Origin: a virus
Direction: 5' to 3' (one strand)
Length of the DNA stretch: 32,484 nucleotides
Virus record (IMG/VR): IMGVR_UViG_3300031951_000752
Location: 1 to 32,484 of that record
The translations under genes were made by a program, and so were the position numbers. This document shows positions 1 to 8,500 of the stretch, piece by piece (positions within the stretch are counted from its first letter, which is position 1; every line of letters starts with the position of its first letter). Under the pieces are notes generated by a model that did not search any database, had not been told where the DNA came from, and saw nothing but the letters and a program-made list of their open reading frames with translations.

Positions 1-144
1 TTCGGGGGACATATCGGGCTTGAGTTCAACGCCGAGTTTTTCCTCAACGACCTTCTTGCCCTTCGCCAACACAGCGTTAGCGACTAGGTTAAGTCCGTTG
101 CCAAGCAGCGGCGTCAGAATGGCTTGGAGTGCGGCAGGTATCAC
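1..144 (-). CDS. Putative phage holin-like protein (partial, C-terminus off the window)
   Basis: This frame starts with GTG at 144, overlapping the upstream stop as GTGA, and stays open to the left edge (48 codons visible). The N-terminus is hydrophobic with small residues (PAALQAILTPLLGNGL), followed by a Lys/Glu-rich stretch ending KPDMSPE. That layout is reminiscent of the 'holin of 3 TMs' proteins of phages and gene transfer agents. It follows a one-TM coiled-coil protein at the end of the late operon, where lysis genes often lie. The holin assignment is an inference from position and a short N-terminus; the membrane segments expected further on are not in the window. The non-ATG start is supported by the coupled overlap only. 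Confidence 0.45.
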   Translation of the reverse strand, partial: MIPAALQAILTPLLGNGLNLVANAVLAKGKKVVEEKLGVELKPDMSPE

Positions 145-404
145 TTGTCCTTCTCCTTTTGCTCAAGCAGTTTGACCCGCATCTGAAGGTCATAAATCTT
201 GTCTAGCAGTTCTTCTTTCTGACGCTGGCGGCGCTCTGCCGAGATTGGGCTGTCGGTCGGCACACCCTCCGGCGTGATGAGCGCGGGCATCTGACCTTCA
301 ATCTTGGTCAACCGAGTGCTGAAAGACGTGACCTGTCCCAAGAGCCATGCGATGCAGGCAATTAGGACCGGCACCAACATCTTCATGATTTCGCCAAAGT
401 TCAT
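141..404 (-). CDS. Small membrane protein with N-terminal TM and C-terminal coiled coil (lysis-associated?)
   Basis: The product is 87 residues. I chose the ATG at 404 because GGAG lies six bases before it; a GTG four codons upstream overlaps the previous gene and is less likely. Residues ~8-24 (MLVPVLIACIAWLLGQV) form one clear membrane segment. A short linker follows, then a charged helix rich in Glu, Lys, Arg and Leu (RRQRQKEELLDKIYDLQMR), likely a coiled coil. The layout is like small phage holin/spanin-type or membrane-anchored lysis accessory proteins, and the next gene is holin-like. There is no lipobox, so it is not an o-spanin. Function is inferred from topology and place only. Confidence 0.65.
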   Translation of the reverse strand: MNFGEIMKMLVPVLIACIAWLLGQVTSFSTRLTKIEGQMPALITPEGVPTDSPISAERRQRQKEELLDKIYDLQMRVKLLEQKEKDK

Positions 405-406
405 CT

Positions 407-982
407 TTATCTCCACTTAGGCCCGTCAAACCACGCTGCAACAGAGTGCCGCTTTCCGGCTGTTACAGGCAGCGCCGCATGACGCACAAACGAGGGGAAG
501 AAAATTACCGTACCCTGCTGTCGCATCTCCTCGCGGTCCGGGTATGCCGAGACATGTTCGAACATCAAGTCGCCGCCTTCATACTGCGACGGGTCAGTCA
601 ACTGAATGACGCACGAGAGTTTACGGTGGTAATAAGGATCGCCATTCATGTAAAAGATGTCGTGATGCGTCTTATACTCGCCGCGACTCTCGCCGTCATA
701 TTCTGCTATTTGGAAATAGTCTAACTTGCTGATGTGAACGTCGAACCAGTCACGGTTTGCCCAGCTTGCAAGCTTCCAAAGTTCGTCAAATACGTAATCA
801 AGGTCGGCATCGCCTCGGTTGATGAACCGGATGGCTGAACGCCGGAAAGATGTATCCGATTGGATACCGTCGTTAGTCCCAATCTGCGCGTCTTGCGCCG
901 GACGAGATAGGGCTACCTCTACCAGCCGATTGCAGTAATCAGCCGGGAGATAGGACTTAAAGTAGCACCATTCGCCTTTCAT
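407..982 (-). CDS. 2-oxoglutarate/Fe(II)-dependent oxygenase, prolyl-4-hydroxylase (PKHD) type
   Basis: The product is 191 residues with the full signature of the P4Hc/PKHD hydroxylase fold. The iron-binding His-x-Asp is H106-H107-D108 (in THHDIFY). The Gly-Gly-Asp-Leu strand is at 136-139, the distal iron ligand is H168 in FFPSFVRH, and R178 (in TAGKRHSVAAW) is placed to bind the 2-oxoglutarate carboxylate. All catalytic positions are present, so it should be active. Enzymes of this family hydroxylate prolyl or other side chains using O2 and 2-oxoglutarate. It sits in the late operon just downstream of tail-fibre genes, including a Gly-Pro-Thr collagen-like protein ~0.5 kb away, which suggests a virion protein as substrate. 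That link is inference. The start has AAGGG seven bases upstream. Confidence 0.9.
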   Translation of the reverse strand: MKGEWCYFKSYLPADYCNRLVEVALSRPAQDAQIGTNDGIQSDTSFRRSAIRFINRGDADLDYVFDELWKLASWANRDWFDVHISKLDYFQIAEYDGESRGEYKTHHDIFYMNGDPYYHRKLSCVIQLTDPSQYEGGDLMFEHVSAYPDREEMRQQGTVIFFPSFVRHAALPVTAGKRHSVAAWFDGPKWR

Positions 983-991
983 ACATCACCC

Positions 992-1501
992 TTATGGAGC
1001 ACTATCCACTTCAAATTCAATAGTTGCTGTAGCAATAACAAGACTGGTTGCTGCAATACGGATTTCTATAGAAAGATCTCTAACTTGAAAATTGTTAGTG
1101 ACAGTTAAAGACCAATCTCGTGTAGTACCTAAATTTACCCATCCAGTTGGGCCAGATATGCTTCCGCCACCAGCCGCCCACGTACCTTGAACCTCATAAT
1201 CAGAGGTAGTGCCAGAACCTACTAACCACTGCCCGCTGATAGATACTAAACCAGCACCTTGTTGTCTGGATGCTTGTCCGCTACTAGCAAGACGGTATGT
1301 AGCAGAGGCAGTGCCCCCAACACCTGCTTTAGTCAGATTGATACAAGAAACATCAGTCACTTTTACGGACGGGAAGTATTTCTTCCAAGCGGATCCATCC
1401 CATGCGTAAGCATTTGTAGCGCCTACCCATGATGCGCCATCCCACACTTTGATGTAGCCGACTTCTGTCCAAGAACTGCCATTCCATACCTTAAGCGGCA
1501 T
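992..1501 (-). CDS. Accessory tail protein with WDGSSW repeats and a duplicated C-terminal module
   Basis: The product is 169 residues. The first ~45 residues hold three copies of a short aromatic repeat (KVWNGSSW, KVWDGASW, AWDGSAW), a pattern common at the N-terminus of phage tail and fibre accessory proteins. From about residue 53 to the end it carries a beta-rich module (starting SCINLTKAG, ending EVDSAP). This module is nearly the same as the C-terminal half of the protein at 4214-4774: about 42 of the first 44 residues agree. The N-termini of the two proteins are unrelated, so the module has been joined to two different heads. It may be a distal receptor-binding or trimer-tip domain, but this is inferred from position. 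Confidence 0.75.
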   Translation of the reverse strand: MPLKVWNGSSWTEVGYIKVWDGASWVGATNAYAWDGSAWKKYFPSVKVTDVSCINLTKAGVGGTASATYRLASSGQASRQQGAGLVSISGQWLVGSGTTSDYEVQGTWAAGGGSISGPTGWVNLGTTRDWSLTVTNNFQVRDLSIEIRIAATSLVIATATIEFEVDSAP

Positions 1502-1510
1502 GACGCACCT

Positions 1511-3088
1511 TTAGATCTGGAACCAAACGTCACCAGCAGCAGACGCAGTTGGCGTGGTGGACGATACAAATACCTGACCGCCACCCGTATATCCAGAGGT
1601 CACGTTACGCAGATAGTTGGCTCCGCTAGGACCCGGAGGACCTGTAGGACCCGTGGGACCGGTAGGACCCGGAGCGCCACCCGGACCGGTAGGACCAGTT
1701 GGGCCGGTAAGACCCTGCACACCCTGCGGACCAGTAGGACCAGTTGGTCCCGTACCACCAGAAGGACCAGTCGGACCAGTTGGACCCACCGGACCCTGCG
1801 GAACCGTGAAGTTAAAGATTGCCGCCGTGGAGGTACCGGAGTTCGTAACCGATGCCGACGAGCCGGACGGGCCAGTCGTGGTAGTACCAACTGTAATTGT
1901 TCCAGAAGGACCTGTAGCACCGGACGGACCAGTCGGACCAGTCGGTCCCGTAGGACCGGCAACACCAGCAGGACCCGTAGGACCGGTCGGACCCGCTGAA
2001 CCACTAGGACCCGGAGGGCCTGTCAAACCCGTAGGACCGGTCGGCCCCGGAGGACCAGCAACTGTTGAAGCAGGACCAGTCGGACCAGTAGGACCGGTCG
2101 GACCCGTTGTACCAGCCGGACCCGGAGGGCCAGCCACCGTAGAAGCAGGGCCGGTAGGACCAGTAGGACCGGTCGGCCCCGCAGGGCCAGTAGGACCCGT
2201 AGGTCCGGTCGGAATAGTGAAGTTAAAGACTGCGGCAGCGGTAGTGCCCGAGTTCGTAACAGAAGCCGAACCACCAGCAGGGCTAGTCGTCGTAGTGCCT
2301 ACCGTAAGCGTAGCGGCAGAACCAGTTGGACCAGTCGGACCGGTAGGGCCAGTCGGCCCCGGAGGACCCGGCACAGTAGAGGCAGCGCCCGTAGGTCCGG
2401 TAGGACCAGTCAAACCAATCGGACCAGTAGGACCGGTAGGACCAGTCGGGCCAGTCGGACCCGTGGGAATAGTGAAGTTGAAGACCGCAGCCGACGAGGT
2501 ACCAGAGTTTGTAACGCTGGCTGAGCCGCCCGCAGGGCTTGTCGTGGTCGTGCCTACGTTAAGAGTTGCCGCTGTACCAGTCGGTCCCGTAGGACCCGTG
2601 GGGCCTGTCAAACCAGTAGGACCAGTCGGCCCAATCGGACCAGTCGGGCCAGTTGGACCCGTGGGGCCAGTCGGCCCTACAAGGTTGGTGGCATTAACAA
2701 TATCCGTACCGTTACAAACAAGGATGATCTTGATACCGGAAGCAACCGACACGCCCGTCTGGCCCGTAACCCGGAACGTGACGGCAAAACCACCCGTCGT
2801 ATTGTTATAGACGAAGTAGAGTTTCCGGTTATTAGGTACCTCGACGATACGCGCTGCCGTCAGGGTGCCGGTCAATTCGATGTACATGTTACGGGCCACG
2901 CCCGTAGCACCGTTCGGAATGGTCAGAACAGTCGGGGAAACGGTGTCTGCAACGGCTTGGGTGACGTACCCGGCAATCGACTGCTCAAGCAGGGTGCCAA
3001 GGTTGGTGTTGGTCGTGACGCCCCAAGTGCCGGACTGCTCGCCCGTACCGATCAGTTCAAGACCAAGGTTAGAACTGTAAGTAGTCAT
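1511..3088 (-). CDS. Collagen-like tail fibre protein (Gly-Pro-Thr repeats)
   Basis: The product is 525 residues. Residues 1-138 form a globular head of the type seen in phage fibre proteins, beginning [22 protein letters not shown]. Residues ~139-490 are collagen-like G-P-T, G-P-P and G-P-A triplets broken by three copies of a ~33-residue insert (VGTTTT...ASVTNSGT...FNFT). A short tail ends with [10 protein letters not shown]. Collagen-like triplets in phages form trimeric shafts, so this is probably a trimeric fibre or appendage. The same insert occurs once in the large fibre at 5506-9996. The repetitive DNA also opens long frames on the other strand (Gly-Pro-Val), which are artefacts. A 2OG oxygenase gene lies two genes downstream. 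Confidence 0.85.
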   Translation of the reverse strand: MTTYSSNLGLELIGTGEQSGTWGVTTNTNLGTLLEQSIAGYVTQAVADTVSPTVLTIPNGATGVARNMYIELTGTLTAARIVEVPNNRKLYFVYNNTTGGFAVTFRVTGQTGVSVASGIKIILVCNGTDIVNATNLVGPTGPTGPTGPTGPIGPTGPTGLTGPTGPTGPTGTAATLNVGTTTTSPAGGSASVTNSGTSSAAVFNFTIPTGPTGPTGPTGPTGPIGLTGPTGPTGAASTVPGPPGPTGPTGPTGPTGSAATLTVGTTTTSPAGGSASVTNSGTTAAAVFNFTIPTGPTGPTGPAGPTGPTGPTGPASTVAGPPGPAGTTGPTGPTGPTGPASTVAGPPGPTGPTGLTGPPGPSGSAGPTGPTGPAGVAGPTGPTGPTGPSGATGPSGTITVGTTTTGPSGSSASVTNSGTSTAAIFNFTVPQGPVGPTGPTGPSGGTGPTGPTGPQGVQGLTGPTGPTGPGGAPGPTGPTGPTGPPGPSGANYLRNVTSGYTGGGQVFVSSTTPTASAAGDVWFQI

Positions 3089-3108
3089 TTCGTACCCCTG
3101 AAAACGGC

Positions 3109-3960
3109 TTAGCCGTCCGGATCTAAGTTAGTCCAAGTTGTCGTCTGAGAGTCGTCTACGGGAGTCCAGCCACCACCTTGTGTGTCATCCACAGCAGCCC
3201 AAGCCGTAGCCGGGGCAGCGCCAACCGGGGACCAGACCCCGGTCTGGGAATCATCCACAGATTGCCATACTGACCCTTGGCTGTCATCAACTGGATTCCA
3301 TAGGTAAGCCCCGTAACTAAAGTCGGCAACGGTAGCCGAGTCCGAAAACGACGCTAGGAAAACAGCCGAAGCGGAGAAGGCATCGTAGACATATACCCCT
3401 CCGGTAAATTGCGCGTTGAAAATGCCCTGCGAGAGGAGCGAATCAGCAGCCGTACCGGCCTCGACGACCTGTACAGCAAAACCTTGTTTGGCAGAAACAG
3501 CATCCGATATGGCAGCGGCGTCACTAAACGCCGACGAGAACACACCACTAGCCGCAGTCGAGTCCTGCCCCGTAGCAGTCTCAGCGATGGATGAGACAAA
3601 CGCCTGATTAGCGTTGACGGCATCAGAAGCAAGAATGGCTTCGGTAATCGCCGTAGCAAACGTCTGGGCGGCACTCATCACGTCGGTGCCTACACCAGAT
3701 TCGGCCACGTTCACATCGAAGTTGACCAGCGAACTTACTACATCGGATACCGACGCAGAATCACTTATGGATGCGACAACTACATGCTGAGAAGCAATCA
3801 GGTCCGACCCAGTTACGGTATCGGTAATAGACGAATTGAAGATGCTATTGGCTGTAGCGGTAGCCTCGCTCCCAGTCGCCGTTTCGGAGACCGAAACGTT
3901 CCATATCAGCCCGAGTAACGAGCTAAACGGAGTTGACGATATGGGAGCAAGGCCGAGCAT
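3109..3960 (-). CDS. Repeat-containing structural protein (20-residue repeats, then 11-residue Trp repeats)
   Basis: The product is 283 residues built almost wholly of repeats. After a short head, residues ~23-210 carry about eight tandem 20-residue units with pattern [TSA]-[ED]-x4-[SAT]-D-x10-[IVF] (for example [20 protein letters not shown]). The C-terminal ~65 residues switch to an exact 11-residue period, W-x-x-V-D-D-S-Q-x-x-x, about five times. Composition is Ala/Ser/Thr/Asp rich with no Cys. Regular units like these suggest a solenoid or extended beta shaft. It lies between fibre genes in the late operon, so a tail appendage role is likely. I do not recognise a named family. The RBS is weak; translation probably couples to the gene 4 bases upstream. 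Confidence 0.75.
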   Translation of the reverse strand: MLGLAPISSTPFSSLLGLIWNVSVSETATGSEATATANSIFNSSITDTVTGSDLIASQHVVVASISDSASVSDVVSSLVNFDVNVAESGVGTDVMSAAQTFATAITEAILASDAVNANQAFVSSIAETATGQDSTAASGVFSSAFSDAAAISDAVSAKQGFAVQVVEAGTAADSLLSQGIFNAQFTGGVYVYDAFSASAVFLASFSDSATVADFSYGAYLWNPVDDSQGSVWQSVDDSQTGVWSPVGAAPATAWAAVDDTQGGGWTPVDDSQTTTWTNLDPDG

Positions 3961-3964
3961 TTAA

Positions 3965-4147
3965 CTACTTGACAGCCTGCAAGTTCGGTCCCTGCGGCTG
4001 ACCCTGCTGCGGCAACTGGGCCTGAGCCTGCTGCTGAAGCTTGGCAAAAAGCTGCGCCACCTGCTCAAACGGCTGCTTGGCAAGCGCCATAAAAATGACG
4101 TTAGCCTCTTCAACCGACAGATCATCAAACTTAATTTTACCGTTCAT
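3965..4147 (-). CDS. Small helical, Gln-rich phage protein
   Basis: The product is 60 residues and begins MNGKIKFDDLSVEEANVIF. I chose the ATG at 4147 because AGGAG sits five bases before it; an in-frame ATG at 4201 would add 18 residues but has no clear ribosome site. The body is one or two amphipathic helices (VIFMALAKQPFEQVAQLFAKL) and the C-terminus is rich in Gln and Pro (QQQAQAQLPQQGQPQG). Similar short proteins are common in tail regions of environmental phages, but no function is known to me. It lies between two fibre-type genes in the same operon. Confidence 0.65.
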   Translation of the reverse strand: MNGKIKFDDLSVEEANVIFMALAKQPFEQVAQLFAKLQQQAQAQLPQQGQPQGPNLQAVK

Positions 4148-4213
4148 GTTCACTCCTCTTTGCTTGTTAACAACGTATTTATCAAGTTCTGGGTTAGCCA
4201 TATATCAACTCAT

Positions 4214-4774
4214 TTATGGGGCGCTATCTACTTCAAAATCGATAGTAGCGCTATCTAAAACAGCCCCGCTAGAAGCGAGTCTAATCTCAACCAAAAGACT
4301 GTGAGTTTCATAATTATTTGTAACGGTAAGAGTCCAGTCTCTTGTAGTAGACAGACTTAACCAACCACTACCGGGAGTGGTAAAAGTACCACCTCCGCCT
4401 AAATCAGTTCCTCTAACTTCAAACAAAGACACGCTGCCGCTTACAAGCCATTGTCCGCTAATAGACACCAGCCCAGCACCTTGCTGTCTTGACGCTTGTC
4501 CACTATTTGCAAGGCGATACGTGGCAGAAGCTGTTCCGCCAATACCTGCTTTAGTCAGATTGATACAGCTTTGATCAGTAATATTTACCGACGCTGGGGA
4601 GTTAAGCTGCGTGCCGTAGAAATCGCTGAACGCAATCGTGCCGGACGGAAACGTAAACGGCCCAGCACTACTCGTATAATAAGTAGTACCTCGATACGAG
4701 TTCAGATCATTGCCGCGACCAAACTCGGCATTGATATCCGACATAGCCAGCGTACCTGACGACGGAAGCGGCAC
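4214..4774 (-). CDS. Accessory tail protein, second carrier of the duplicated C-terminal module
   Basis: The product is 186 residues from a GTG start with GAGGT placed five bases upstream. The N-terminal ~58 residues (LPSSGTLAMSDINAEFG...FSDFYGTQ) are of a type often found at the start of phage tail appendage proteins. From residue ~68 the sequence (SCINLTKAGIGG...EVDSAP) is the paralogue of the C-terminal module in the protein at 992-1501. The two DNA segments also share a 24-base identical run, so the copy is not old. The arrangement looks like module shuffling between fibre tips. The exact role is unknown. Confidence 0.75.
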   Translation of the reverse strand: MPLPSSGTLAMSDINAEFGRGNDLNSYRGTTYYTSSAGPFTFPSGTIAFSDFYGTQLNSPASVNITDQSCINLTKAGIGGTASATYRLANSGQASRQQGAGLVSISGQWLVSGSVSLFEVRGTDLGGGGTFTTPGSGWLSLSTTRDWTLTVTNNYETHSLLVEIRLASSGAVLDSATIDFEVDSAP

Positions 4775-4789
4775 TGCCTACCTCTTAAA

Positions 4790-5155
4790 TTACGGCGCTG
4801 GGGTTGGACCCGGCGGAGGGGCAGGGGGACTCCACGGGAACTGACTCGTCGGCGTAACAGGATCTTTCTTAAGCGCAATCTGTTCAGCGATAACGCCCTG
4901 CACATGATCCCAGTACGAGCCGACTACAACCGCCTGAATCCAGCCAAGGACCTGCGCCTCGGTCAACTGGTCATACGGAGTGAAATCAGGTTGGCTCGGG
5001 TCCGGCGCAAACGGAGTCGCACCACTGAACGTGCCGGTGTTACCCGACTCGTCCGTACCAACGCAGTTCCAACGAGACTGCACAACGTAATCCTGAAGCT
5101 GCCCAACCGTGGTCAGTGCAAGCTCCGTGATCGCCCAAGTGTATGTAATAGCCAT
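4790..5155 (-). CDS. Phage tail-region protein, paralogue of the next upstream gene, with Pro-rich tail
   Basis: The product is 121 residues and begins MAITYTWAITEL, after AGGAG with good spacing. Its core matches the 113-residue protein at 5165-5506: the same MAITY-W start, a YVGTND/CVGTDESG turn, and a YDQ...VISWL/VLGWIQ helix. It carries an added C-terminal Pro-rich tail (WSPPAPPPGPTPAP). Proteins with this start are common next to phage fibre genes, but no role is known to me. The tandem pair suggests gene duplication, perhaps forming different contacts in the tail. Confidence 0.7.
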   Translation of the reverse strand: MAITYTWAITELALTTVGQLQDYVVQSRWNCVGTDESGNTGTFSGATPFAPDPSQPDFTPYDQLTEAQVLGWIQAVVVGSYWDHVQGVIAEQIALKKDPVTPTSQFPWSPPAPPPGPTPAP

Positions 5156-5164
5156 TGTTTACTC

Positions 5165-5506
5165 CTAGTCAGCAAGCCGCTGACTGATGATTTCCTGAAA
5201 CGTATTGATCAAACTCTGTGGTACCGCAGACTCTAGCCAGCTAATCACTACAGCGTCGTCAATCTGATCGTACGGAATGTACGAGTCTTTATTAAAGACC
5301 GCCGGAATGGTTATCGTCTTACTGGAAGCTTTATCTTCAATCGTAATGGGCTTGAGTTCAAACGGAACTGTGCCCTGACATACCGCAGTCTTCCCATTAT
5401 CGTTAGTGCCGACATAATCAAAATGCACGTGCGAAATAATGTCCGGTAGACCGTATACCGTCGTACGGTTAAGCAGCCTAATCTTCCACGAGTATGTAAT
5501 AGCCAT
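5165..5506 (-). CDS. Phage tail-region protein (paralogue of the 121-residue neighbour)
   Basis: The product is 113 residues. The ATG at 5506 overlaps the stop of the giant fibre gene as TGATG, so translation is probably coupled. It shares the [15 protein letters not shown] start and the domain layout with the 121-residue protein downstream but lacks the Pro-rich tail. It also has an extra Lys/Thr-rich stretch (EDKASSKTITIPAVF) in the middle. There are no membrane segments or known catalytic motifs. Its place directly after the fibre suggests a fibre-linked structural or chaperone role, which is an inference from position. Confidence 0.7.
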   Translation of the reverse strand: MAITYSWKIRLLNRTTVYGLPDIISHVHFDYVGTNDNGKTAVCQGTVPFELKPITIEDKASSKTITIPAVFNKDSYIPYDQIDDAVVISWLESAVPQSLINTFQEIISQRLAD

Positions 5507-8500
5507 CAGTGCAACTTCCGCTTCAGGTCTTCTATTTCAGCCTTCAGTTCTTTGATCGCCTCAATGAAGAGGCCCGCCATGTTGCCATACTGTACGCCGT
5601 ACTCGTCAACGTCCTTAGCGTAGGTCACGACTTCTGGCAGGACCTCGTTGATCTCCTGAGCAATCACACCGATCTGGCGCTTGTTCGGATCAACCTTCTC
5701 GTCGTTGGTCTCGATACGGTTGTAGTAAACACCGCGCAACTTCAAAACGGTATCAAGAGCATTGTCCACGGTAACAATGTTGGTCTTCTTGCGAACGTCA
5801 GAGTACGCAACGACGTTGCCGGTCGAGTAGATACCGCCATCGACGTACATCGCATAGGAACTGCTGGTTGATGAAGTTCTAACGCCTAAGCAAGCGTTAC
5901 CGGCAAGCCAGTAGTAGATCCAGTAGCTGTAGTTATAAAGGCCACCGTTACCCCCGCTATCCCACATTGCAGTCGCACGGGAAGAGCTATATGAGTACTG
6001 AATACCAACGTAACTACTTTGCGGGTTTACGCCGCATCGGAAGTTACCGTATGTATCGGGGTTTTTGTAGAAGTAGTAAGAGTAGTCCTGCCAATAAACG
6101 CCAGATGTACCTTGAGGACGGAACCAGTCGTTAGCGAGAACGTACGAAAGCTGTGAAGTTCCGTTTGGGTTTACGTAGTAACCGGTGTCGTTGTAGTCGT
6201 AAAAAATCGGAGATCGGATGTCGCTAAATCCGTAAGTACGATCCGTCTGAAGTTGATTAAGGTTGCTTGTGCTGTGCGGGTCTACGTAATAACCGGTGTT
6301 GTTACTGTCGTAGAAAATGGGGGCACGAACACTTGCGTTACCATAAAGAATTTCACCGATAAGAGCTTCATAGCTAGTACCGGGGTTATTCAGTATTGAT
6401 ATACGCCCAGACGATTCAATACCAATTTGGCTAGCAACAACACCGCCCCAATGGAAACCTAGACGGGGTGGAAGATACGAAGAGCTACCGCCAAAGTTAG
6501 ATTCACGAAGCTCAATCGCAGCAACAGAGTAGGATGTACTGCTGTTATTGTTAGACGCAAACTCCGCGTTGCTAAGGCAAGAATTGAAATTAATTCGGTT
6601 TGCGTTGCTGGTGCTAGCCGGGTCAAAGTAGTAATTGGTGTCGTTCCAATCGTAGAAAAGCGTTCCGCGAACGTCAGACGTAGTACGAAGACTACCGCCG
6701 CCCCACGCGCCATAAAATCCACCGTTCTCAAGAATTAGCATACCGTGCGAAGCAAGGTTACTTGCCGCACCACCAGCACTCGGATAGGACCAAGCGATAC
6801 CGTAAAGGTTGCCGGTACTGGTACCGTCAATAGCTAACTTATAGGCATCGCCCATCGCAAACACGGCTTGGAATCTAGTAGATGCGTATGTACCAACAAT
6901 GCCAGCACCGTAATCGTTGAAGATCAGGTTGCCACGCAGACGACCGGACGTAGTGCTGTTCAGATCGAGGTAGTAAGTAGTGTCGTTGCTGTCGTAGAAG
7001 ACGGGGGCGCGGGAGGATCCGTTTGCTTGAAAATTTCCGCTCGTGTCAATCCATCCATTATTGGCATTCCATGGACCAAATGTGACGCCGTTTGCGCCAC
7101 TAAGATTGATTGATCCAGCAGAAGTGCTTTGTAAACTACCGCCTTGCCACGTAGTCGGGAATGCGTGAATAGTTTGATTGTTGCTTCCAGCTTGGTAAAA
7201 GCGAATTACGCCATAGTCGCCAGAGCCGCCGCCATGATAGATAAACGAACCGGTATTACTTCCACTGTTACCATATATTAAGTTACCTGCCGCGCTTAAC
7301 GACGTTCCGGAACTATTTGGGTCTAAGTAATAAGCGGTGTTGTTACTGTCATAGAAGATGGGGGCGCGGAAAGATCCGTCTGCCGTGGAGTAACCACGAA
7401 TGTAGACAAAATCCCCTGACTCGCCCAAATACATAGTCTGGGCACCGGTCTGGCTGTACCAATGCTGTGATTGGAGAACGTAGAATGAACAGTCCCACCG
7501 AGGAGCATTAGTGGACGTATAGGTTGTCCACCAATAGTATCCCCTCGTCAAATTTAGGTTTGTTGTACTAGCCGGGTCTACGTAATAGGCGGTGTTGTCG
7601 CTGTCGTAGTAAATCGGTGTACGGACACTACCGTTAAATACCGCAGCGCCGTCAGTCGAACGAATTTCTGCAACGACAGAAGGTTGCCCGCTTGATGAGC
7701 CAGATTCCCACGTCCAGCCGTAACCTGAGGCGCTTTCAATAAAACTTCTTAAAGCCCAACTCGTTACAAGAGTTCCAGAAGGAGCAGTAATATTCCCCGT
7801 TGCTCCACAGCCTGTAGCCCCCGCAGGACTCATGTATTCAGCCCACGCGGTATAACTCGGTGAATACCAACTTATTCCAGTATCAGCACCGTTTGCTCTT
7901 CTAAAGAACGTTCTATAAATATACGTTGAGTTTAGAACGCTTGTGCTAGCCGGATCAGTGTAAAAGGCGGTGTTGTCCAAATCATAGAAAATTGGCGCAC
8001 GAAGGCTACTGCTATGAGACAGCAGACTAGAGTTAATGTTTACCCATGTAGCACTACTACCGTTATCCCTTAAATAGTAGTTCGATGCATTCATGTAGAT
8101 TGAGGCGTCATTCCCCAACCAAAACTTAGTTGCGCCGCTTGGATCACGGAATTCTGTCCAAGTCCCGCCTTTACTAATAACGGCTGTCGAACCGAGATTC
8201 AGAATGTTGTTAGTGACATTTAACGCGTTTGCTGTCAGCGTCGAACCATCAAACGTCAGGTTGGCCGAACCCGCAGCGACACCGCCGTTGTTATAAATGA
8301 CTTGACCGCTGGAGCCAGCAATCGGCCCCGGAGGACCGGTAGGGCCAGTAGGACCCGTAGGACCAGTCGAGCCAGTAGGACCAATAGGACCAGTGGGACC
8401 AGTAGGACCCGGACTACCGGTTGGACCCGTAGGGCCAGTCGGACCAACAGAACCCGGAGGGCCAGTAGGACCGGTAGGACCCGTTCCACCAGTCGGACCC

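Noticed and set aside
1618-2670. Regular ~9-base repeats that could look like a CRISPR or satellite array
   Set aside because: They follow the codon triplets of Gly-Pro-Thr and there are no uniform repeats with unique spacers.
1617-2810. Long plus-strand frame encoding Gly-Pro-Val repeats opposite the collagen-like gene
   Set aside because: The reverse complement of GGN-CCN-ACN reads GTN-GGN-CCN in frame, so a Gly-Pro-Val frame appears automatically opposite any Gly-Pro-Thr gene. It has no ribosome site and no flanking support.
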